Of a stretch of 64,000 bases of DNA, positions 57,130 through 64,000 are shown piece by piece. Below the pieces are notes generated by a model, which saw only the letters and a program-made list of their open reading frames with translations, did no database searches and had not been told where the DNA came from. The DNA lies in assembly GCA_031002005.1 (NCBI GenBank), contig CM061918.1, forward strand, positions 63,708,531 through 63,772,530, read 5' to 3'. The stretch comes from Vandiemenella viatica. Lineage: Eukaryota; Arthropoda; Insecta; Orthoptera; Morabidae. Each line of letters starts with the position of its first letter. The first letter of the stretch is position 1. The position numbers were made by a program, and so were the translations under genes.

Positions 57130-57420
57130 AGAAAAAAAAACTAAAGGTTTATCATTATTGGGTGGAGAGTGAATTCCTTGTTCAAAATTTGAAATAAAAA
57201 TATCTTGGAATAGCATTTGATACTAAATTCAGCTGGGCAACTCAAATTGAGCAGATGGTAGAAAAAGATTGAATATCCTTCTTTTATTGGGGAGGGTGAT
57301 GACGGGATGTACCAGAGAAGTGAGAGAATTGAATATGGTGATGTAGTTTTGGACCAATGTTTTTGGTATCAAATACAAAAATTAGAGGGGCTGCTACATT
57401 TGTCTCTGGATTTTTTTCTC
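57130..57420 (+). pseudogene. LINE ORF2 fragment
   Basis: AAATATCTTGGAATAGCATTTG, ACTAAATTCAGCTGGGCA and GGGATGTACCAGAGAAGTGAG match KYLGITFDNKLNWA and the RGCTREV region of the LINE at 22231. It ends near TTTGTCTCTGGA. It starts just beyond exon 2 of the F-box gene, in intron 1. Confidence 0.75.
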
Positions 57421-57829
57421 ATCCATAATTGTGGTTACAATGAATAAATAACAAAAAATATCATGTTCTATGCCATGTTCAATACAGTCTCACATCCTCT
57501 TCCTACAAGCAATCATGGTTTTACTTCAACAACCACACCAAATCCCTAGTTTTAGCAATACCCCATATTTCTATCTCACCATCAATACTTTCATCACTCA
57601 CCATTACATATTTTGAACTTAAGGCAGGTTTTTTATGGATCAAGATATTTTAAATCAATTTATTGAAAATAATTCCGTTGCACTGCGTTACGTTGATGAA
57701 AATGGTGACTATGCAAATTTACAATTTCCTTACAATCCAAACAGATCTATATACAACAATAACTCCTCAACTAACAATTCCTTCCTTAAGGTAATACGTA
57801 TTTGGTCACCCAAACTTAACAGTGCTGGA
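57421..57829. other. intron 1, no confident feature
   Basis: An open plus frame from 57635 lacks any known motif. Confidence 0.35.
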
Positions 57830-57936
57830 TTAGCCACGTAGCAGCAATTAGCATATGCTACTGCCCTGGATGGTGAAAACTAAGGGCCCCTTTTTCAAAT
57901 TTGCTGCAGGCCCCGCACTGTTTTAATCCGGCCAAG
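57830..57936. mobile_element. hAT-type MITE, 107 bp, decayed right end
   Basis: It starts CAGTGCTGGATTAGCC and ends TTTTAATCCGGCCAAG, with 8-bp flanks AAACTTAA (57822-57829) and AAACTTAG (57937-57944), seven of eight matching. The last five bases have lost the CACTG expected from the left end. Confidence 0.7.
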
Positions 57937-58544
57937 AAACTTAGAACACACATTCAGCAATTTCTCATAAAAACACTAGTGATCAACTTGCAAAACTGCC
58001 TCCATAGGTCTCCATGAATTTGAGTGTGTTCACATCCTATTGACTTGCCATATGTCCTCTAATCATGATTATAACTATACCAAATTTTGTAAAATGTATT
58101 CATTTTTATGTGTTTATTATTGTCCTCCTAGCTTTAGCTGTCGTGGACAATTGGTTTATTTTCGCTATCTTTTCTTATTTCAACTATTACATATATATAT
58201 CAATTGTCCTTGCATATTAACCATCTATAACTTCCTCATCAACCCCATTTTACACCCTATCACAGACCAGTAGTTCCAAATTAGTTTTTCCCCTTCAAGA
58301 AAGAGCTCGACCTCACATACCCCTCATAATTGAAATGATAAATAAAAAATAAAACCAGTATTTTGAGATTTCTTAAATTTTACTCCAATAACAAATGTCA
58401 CAAAAGCTTAACAAATGTTGAAAAGTGTTGTTATAACAATTCTAATAATATAAAAAACACAAATGTTCATTTGAGTTTAATGGGATGAAAGTGCTCATTT
58501 CTCTTTGACAAAATCTGAGAAATTTCATTGCTGTTTACTGAGCT

Positions 58545-59420
58545 CAATCTTAAATCATTTTAAAGTTGAGGATGGTGGTGATGTTTCATTGTAATGGTCG
58601 AAAATCTGCTTTCGTAAAGTTATGCCATGCAAAATAGTAATACAAATGTTATTGCTGCTTTGCTAATGTGATAAACATCTTTTAGTTCAGGCCAAAAATT
58701 TACCGGTGGCTGCTCTTCAAAACAATGCTTGAGTCTGCTATTGCATGAAATGTCTATTAGTTTGTCTTGGTCACAGGTATATAGATGGTAAGTGGAATGG
58801 TATGTGAAAAATAGTTTATCCAGTTCCATTGTGGCAATGTTCCTCATTCCTGGAAAATAGCTATGTAACTCTGTCAACAGAGTTTGTAAATGGCAAATAA
58901 TGGTTGATTTTACATCTTCATTCAAAGGAGTCATTTCAAAAAATACTTTCATTTTCGGAAACAGGTCATATTTACATTTTTCATTTAAAGCTGTCCAGGG
59001 AGAATTTTTTTTCGAAATAGCTGACTCAACTTCTTCCTACATATGGTTGCATTCTGGCCTTGAAGGAAAATTCAGCTTATTCAATCTGGTGAAAATTTCT
59101 GACAAATAAGTCCAGTTTTGCAGTTATGAAGGGTCCATCTGCATCTGTTTGTAGTTATGATGCTCCTGCTTGACCAAGGTCAACTCAGTTTCATGTCTCA
59201 ACTCAAATATTCCCAAAACAACTCTTCCCCTGAATAGTCAGTGTACTTCAGTATGTAACAACAGGATTTCGTGTTCACTTTCAAGCTCTTCATAAATGTC
59301 GGTAAAAGTTCTTGAGTTTGTACTACAGGCCTTGATTAAGGTTACAACACTTACAGCATTTTTAAGTATGATATCCAGGCAATTTTTTTAAGCAAGTGCT
59401 GTGAGTGAAAAGCTTGAAGT
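58545..59420 (-). pseudogene. hAT transposase relic (ZBED5/FAM200-like)
   Basis: Read on the minus strand: LKNAVSVVTLIKACSTNSRT, EHEILLLHTEVH, RGRVVLGIFELRHE, then IFTRLNKLNFPSRPE, a 110-codon open part (58620-58952) with VNFWPELKDVYHISK, and finally YESRFSTITMKHHHHPQL. This is the C-terminal half of a hAT transposase including its dimerisation domain. It is of the type that gave rise to ZBED5, FAM200 and similar domesticated genes. Stops at about 59060 and 59225 and a TAA within the dimerisation motif show it is dead. It lies in intron 1 of the F-box/LRR gene, on the same strand. Confidence 0.82.
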
Positions 59421-60142
59421 GAGAGTTTATTACTTAACACCTTAGATCTCAACTATAACCGTGATACGTTGCCTTTGGATAATTAGTTTGTGCTTCAAGA
59501 TTGGTCGCCACTGGATTACCACAATCAAGAAAGATATGTTAAAATCAAAGTCACTTCTGCTATTTAAAAACTAAACCATTAGTCTACAGAAAATTTTACA
59601 GTGTCACAACCATAGGCATTGAACTCCTTTTCCAAAATAAGTTGATTGCAAGTACTATTAACTGAATTGAGTCATGCCAACCTCATTAACCTCTACACAA
59701 GGATGTGCAACTATTTGACACACAAAGCTGAAAAATCTCAATATGAAAATGAATGCAGTGTTTTCTTTTATGAAATAATTTTAATTCAATTGTATGAAAA
59801 TGTTAATACTACGTTCTGACTTTATATAACTGTTTACTGTGATATATGACTTGAAATATCCAAGCAAATGACTTTAAACTTGAACTGCAATGTTATTGAG
59901 GTGAGCTTGATGCTCTATAAACAAATTTGGTTATGAAGTAACAAAATATTACGTTATCTGACAGTACCTCTGTCTAATAAGTGCTGCATGTTATTTTTAT
60001 ATTTCCCTATCCTTCTTTGTTTCTTATAATTTATGTATGATGTATCATAAAGTAAATGTAGCAATTTAGTTTGTGAAAGAGAAATGTTTAAGATTGTGTA
60101 TTTTTAATGCCAATAAAACCAAAAACTTTTAAGAGTACTCAC
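59421..60142. other. intron 1, no confident feature
   Basis: Nothing recognised. Confidence 0.35.
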
Positions 60143-60228
60143 ATGGAAGAATTTCCTTTTCTTCTTGGGAGGTTCTTCATTCTCATTGTCTTGTTGAATG
60201 GCAGCAGATGAAGTTCTTCTCATTTTAT
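60143..60228 (-). CDS. F-box/LRR protein, exon 1 (start codon, basic motif)
   Basis: The exon lies between a CTTTTTCTGCAG acceptor and a GTGAGT donor (60142-60137). The ATG at 60223 follows five untranslated bases, so a non-coding leader exon must lie further right. Twenty-seven codons run MRRTSSAAIQ, an acidic DNENEE and PPKKKRKFFH, ending in phase 0 to match exon 2. PPKKKRK resembles the SV40-type monopartite nuclear localisation signal, suggesting a nuclear protein. No promoter was identified. Confidence 0.8.
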
Positions 60229-60959
60229 CTGCAGAAAAAGTAATATCTTGTGACATTTTTTTCTATCAAGTTATACGACCCTCTGATGAAGGCAGTTTGA
60301 AATGGTTCAGGATAAATATGGGTAAAAATAATATCAAGCAAAAAACCCAATATGGTCTGAATAATATAGGTACTAAAACCATTTAATTTAATTTTTTCCT
60401 TTTATTCATGATGATTTTTTTCGTTCCTTCAATATAAGGTTTAGCCTAATTTAAAATCATTACCACATTTCAAAAACATAGAGTTAAGGCATTTCAACAG
60501 AGAAATATGAACCTGTCAAGTGAAAACTAGCATACCGGTACAAATAAAACAAACAGCTTATATATGAAGGCAAATACAGATTATTTTTGGTTCATCAGCA
60601 CTGTTTTTAAAACTTTTGTATTAATATACCTGTCTTCTCACAGTGTTGCAGTTACTTCTATAAACATGTTAATCACTCGATATTCTCTTTTTTTCCTACA
60701 CATATCAGCTAGCCAGATGTCACAGTTTTTAACAGTAGCGATTGCGAAACATCCATCTGCATTTATTGACATCTCAGTTATCAACCTGGCAAAATTTCAT
60801 GCTTTCACCAAAAAAAAGAAGAATAAAGTGACAGAAACCGGTCACTGCATGACTCTGGAGGGGATTTTATAAAAGTTTACTTGTATTTCTTTCGATCCCT
60901 TTCCTCTTGACCAATGGCTTATTATACCACAAATTCAATAAAAGTTGCCAATATAAGAT
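60229..60959. other. no confident feature
   Basis: It should contain the intron before exon 1. Frames at 60564-60872 lack motifs. Confidence 0.35.
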
Positions 60960-61435
60960 GGGTCAGGGAAACAAGATCCAACATTTAGAACAGATGACAG
61001 TGGCTGGGAATGAAGAACAGCTTCCATCATCTGCGGTATCTGGAAATTACCACAGAAACCAATCAGGAAGTGAAATTAGAAAGGAGCTGGAGTTTGATTC
61101 ATTTGCAGGCAGGAAGAGGGTGAAGAGAATTATGGGAGTGTACAAGGTATATATTGGTGATGATGCGTTGAAAGATATATTGGTGGATGAATTAGGAGAG
61201 GTGAACGGAAGGGAAAAAGATGGCCATGACCACAAATCGGCATTCGATTTCAGGAAGATTTTCTTTCATATAAATTACCAAGAGAGATGATGAAAAAATT
61301 AGCAAACATGGTAAAAGAATTTAAAGTTGAAATTAGTAGAGGAAAAAGTATGTGGAAAAAGGAAAATTGGGTGTGTAGGGAAATTGCCACTGGAGCAAGA
61401 ACTCTATTACAATTAGAATAAATCTGATGAAACAA
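60960..61435 (+). pseudogene. LINE ORF2 C-terminus and 3' end
   Basis: TCTGGAAATTACCACAGAAAC, IRKELEFDSFAGRKRVKRIM, GVYKVYIGDDALKDI and GHDHKSAFDFR match SGNYRR to HKLALDFRHK of the LINE at 22231. The 3' UTR follows with GCCACTGGAGC and ACAATTAGAATAAAT. Truncated and frameshifted. Confidence 0.85.
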
Positions 61436-61754
61436 TTAGAAACTATCAAATGTTTCCCCAACAGGAACAAAATAAATTATAAAAAGTAAAGCTTTTGTAT
61501 CACCTCAATGTGTTAGTATGACATTAATTTGTCCACTGGTTTTTCTGTAATGATGCAGTTTACGGACACCTAGGATGTTATATGTAAAGATGTTCAGCTT
61601 CCGTATTTTTTAATCTTCATTCTTGGTTGATAATAATAATTAAAGAAAATGTTTTCCACATTAAAACTGCAGATTGAAAGTTAATAATACTTCCGATTTC
61701 TGTGTGTATAGCCGAAGGTAGTAAAATTCTGACATATATGACATCACATTGTAA

Positions 61755-62955
61755 CATAACCGGAACACCACAATTTGAAGATGGGTTCTTATGTAACTTG
61801 ATGAACAAATTGAAAGTGGAGAGTTAAATTTTTCGATATCTCGCTTATTTCTAGAGATATACTACCTGTAAGTTGAGATGGTTACATTGAAATGTGGCCT
61901 GGACCAGAAAAATTCACAAGGATCTACACACTCGACATACACAATGCATAGTTGCTTTTTTTGTGGTTAGTGCTGCCTGCACCAGAAGAAAATGTCATCA
62001 AATGCACAAGTAACACTGCCATACAATGCATCCACCTACATTTCTGGGGCAGCCACAATCTGATGATGAATTATTGTAGAACTCGACGAAACAAATCGAA
62101 AATAAAGATTTTTTTTTTATATCTCACTTTGTTTTCGAGATGTAACATGTTGAAAATCAGGTATAGGTAAAGTTCCTTACGCTTTTGGTGACGTTTCTTC
62201 TGGTCCAGGCCGTATTTCAATCTAACAACCACTAGGAAGAAAATAAAACACCTATAGTGCATTTCTACCGTGTTAGTGATTTTAGTGAATTAAGAGATTT
62301 TTTTTTGTTGGTCCAGGCCGGATCTCACCCTAACCTCATCACTTTTGATATACAATATCTCGAGTACTAAGCCAGATATCAAAAAAATGTATTCTTTATT
62401 TTCGATTTGTCTTGTCAAGTTAAAAACGAATTCATCATTAAGTTTTGCAATGGCGAAATGTTTCTTCTGGGCCAGGCCGCATTTCAACCTAACCACGTCA
62501 GTTTTGAGGTACAATATCTCTAGAACTGAGCGAGATATCAAAAAATGTTATTCTTTACTTTCAATTTGTCTCGTAGAGTTACATAAGTATCCATCATCAA
62601 ATTGCGGCGCCACGGTTATCGTAGAATGACCATTTCTAGAGATTTTCCTTCGGTTCTATATATTTAGTGGCTTTCTTCTCACTTTTCCTGATCAACAGGA
62701 CATTTTTCCAAGGTTCGCCTTTATAATAATAATTGATAAAGTTCCGATGGAGCGCAGGCTCCGGTGGAAACCTCCTCGCACACCCGTGATTCTCCTTTCC
62801 TCTTCCTACCTACAACAACCATGGCACCGCAATTTGAACTTGACGAGACAAATTGAAAGTAAAGAAAAAAAATATTTCGATATCTCGCTTAGTTCTCTAG
62901 ATATTGTATCTCAAACTTGAGGAGGGTAGGGTGAGATCCGGTCTGAACCAGAGGG
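61755..62955. repeat. second array of the hairpin repeat
   Basis: Copies lie forward at about 61755-61910, 62048-62165 and 62820-62955, and inverted at about 62335-62440 and 62470-62625. A further inverted end block (TCTTCTGGTCCAGGCCG) lies at 62195-62225. The sequence order is as in the 28.3-29.3 kb array, including GATATCTCGCTTA / TAGAGATAT stems and GGCCTGGACCAGAA ends. Open frames across it reflect the repeat, not genes. Confidence 0.82.
62741..62815 (-). mobile_element. LINE 3' UTR copy, inserted in the hairpin array
   Basis: The minus strand reads GGAAAGGAGAATCACGGGTG, TTTCCACCGGAGCCTGCG and CTCCATCGGAAC. The stem GGAGC/GCTCC is intact at 62749-62762. It lacks the AATTAAA tail. Confidence 0.8.
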
Positions 62956-63109
62956 GAAAAAAACAACCCAAAATCACTATATCTACACCGTGGAAATGCT
63001 TTATAGGTGTTTTATTTTGTTCCTAGTGTTTTATTTTGTTCCTAGTGGTTGTTGTTAGGTTTAAATACGGCGTGGACCAAAAGAAACGTTGTCAGAAGTA
63101 AAAAGAACT

Positions 63110-63250
63110 ATACCTTTCAGTGTTTTTGATAAATTATTCATCATTTCTCTTGGTAATTTATTCCAATCCTTTACAACCTTTCATAAGAAAATTTTCTCAT
63201 ACCCTTATGCCTGAAATCAAGTGCCAGCTTGTGGTCATGCTCAAGGTTAG
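63110..63250 (-). pseudogene. LINE ORF2 C-terminal fragment
   Basis: The minus strand reads EHDHKLALDFRHKGMRKFSY, then a counterpart of GVRDWNELPREMMN (TTGGAATAAATTACCAAGAG). It matches 23870-23990. It is probably the detached upstream piece of the copy whose 3' UTR is at 62741-62815. Confidence 0.82.
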
Positions 63251-64000
63251 CTTTTATTGACCCATAACCGAAATATCTACCGATCAGATTGACAAACGTA
63301 ATTTCTTAGTGCAGATAGAGTATGAAGATAGACGTATTTATTTTTAATTTACATTGTTTCCATGAACACATAATACAAACATCGCGACTTCAGCCGTATG
63401 TAAGTGGTTCCACCCTTCTCACGATCTGTAATTCCACTAACAAATGTTTATCACAAACTAAGAAAGAATAATTTTATAATTTCAAATCATGTCATATAGG
63501 CCTACTTGTAGAGTCATGTATTTTTGGATTAAAATAAGATCTTACGTTCTTCAGTTGCATATGATTCTCACCACTAAAAGAAATTTTAAAGACACTCCGA
63601 TTTTTAATGTCACACACCAAAATTTAAAAATGTACACGGATAAATCTGAAAATAACCTTTTTGACCATATTAGCAATGAAGCCGGCCAGTTTCAAGGAGT
63701 AAGTAATTCGGTATCTACTGAATAAACCTACAAACCAAGGTAAAAACGTAAATAAGAGAGTGGAGTGAATTTTAGTGAATAGGCAAATATTTAATACTTT
63801 TGAAAAGTTGTTACGTTATAGTCTTAAAAAGTTAATAACAAATATTACAGCCACTATTTTATCACTTATATAGAAACGCAATGAATGGTGACACTACATC
63901 AAAATAATCAGTGAGTAAAACTTGGTTTCCCAAGTCACAGGTACTAAACAAATCTACCCTCTCAACATACAGGCAGTGATTTCATTATGAATACTAAGCT
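63251..64000. other. no confident feature
   Basis: AT-rich; a 78-codon plus frame (63489-63725) has no known motif. Confidence 0.3.

Noticed and set aside
56875..57197. Plus-strand frames over the F-box exon
   Set aside because: They are antisense to an exon with F-box residues and matching splice phases, and show no family pattern themselves.
62290..62629. 83- and 94-codon frames with internal repeats
   Set aside because: They arise from tandem hairpin repeats; both strands are open in parts and no motif is present.

Overview
This window looks like repeat-dense, gene-poor, AT-rich nuclear DNA from an insect. The support is introns with GT/AG junctions, tRNA-derived SINEs, and a mixture of mariner/Tc1, hAT, Harbinger, Helitron, Penelope, Gypsy-type LTR and several LINE lineages. 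I lean towards a polyneopteran (stick-insect or orthopteroid type) from the style of the SINE, Tc1-like and mariner-like sequences, but this is an inference. A gap of exactly 1,000 N (32772-33771) shows a scaffolded draft assembly. Nothing bacterial is present: no operons, CRISPR or rRNA.

Host genes. The best-supported gene is on the minus strand of the right third. Four exons (60143-60228, 56886-57097, 54109-54274, 44493-44803) join with matching reading phases into an open, 3'-incomplete F-box/leucine-rich-repeat protein of about 256 residues. It has an N-terminal basic nuclear-localisation-type motif, an F-box and cysteine-containing LRRs. It is a candidate SCF ubiquitin-ligase substrate receptor. 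Its introns hold a hAT transposase relic, MITEs, an LTR remnant, LINE fragments, a Helitron, a Penelope fragment and a Tc1 element. A second, decayed F-box exon resembling its exon 2 lies at 8459-8585. Just downstream of that is a clean THAP zinc-finger first exon (7898-8092, minus).

Left third (1-22 kb). This holds a mariner 3' end, a hAT MITE, a SINE with perfect target duplication, and old direct repeats at 2.8-4.4 kb. A large imperfect palindrome (6373-7735) has tRNA-like sequence in both arms. A THAP exon and a short YqaJ/SWIM-transposon-like reading frame converge on it. A 187-bp minisatellite at 9.0-9.9 kb, several SINEs, two jockey-like LINE relics and a textbook hAT MITE at 18671-18962 follow.

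Middle (22-44 kb). The best-preserved LINE (22231-24121) has inserted into a Harbinger transposase relic. hAT MITEs with 8-bp duplications, the 28.3-29.3 kb array of a hairpin-bearing repeat, and a mariner MITE carrying an inner palindrome follow. A non-autonomous LTR retrotransposon (33877-37892) has 1.69-kb LTRs, a tRNA-Arg primer site and a 4-bp duplication, and sits inside an older LINE reverse transcriptase.

Right third (44-64 kb). The F-box gene and its intronic elements lie here, then a second array of the hairpin repeat at 61.7-63 kb. The elements do not work together as a pathway: the layout records successive insertions around a few real exons. The points most worth pursuing are the F-box gene, the THAP/YqaJ palindrome locus, and the hairpin repeat that recurs in inverted pairs at three loci.
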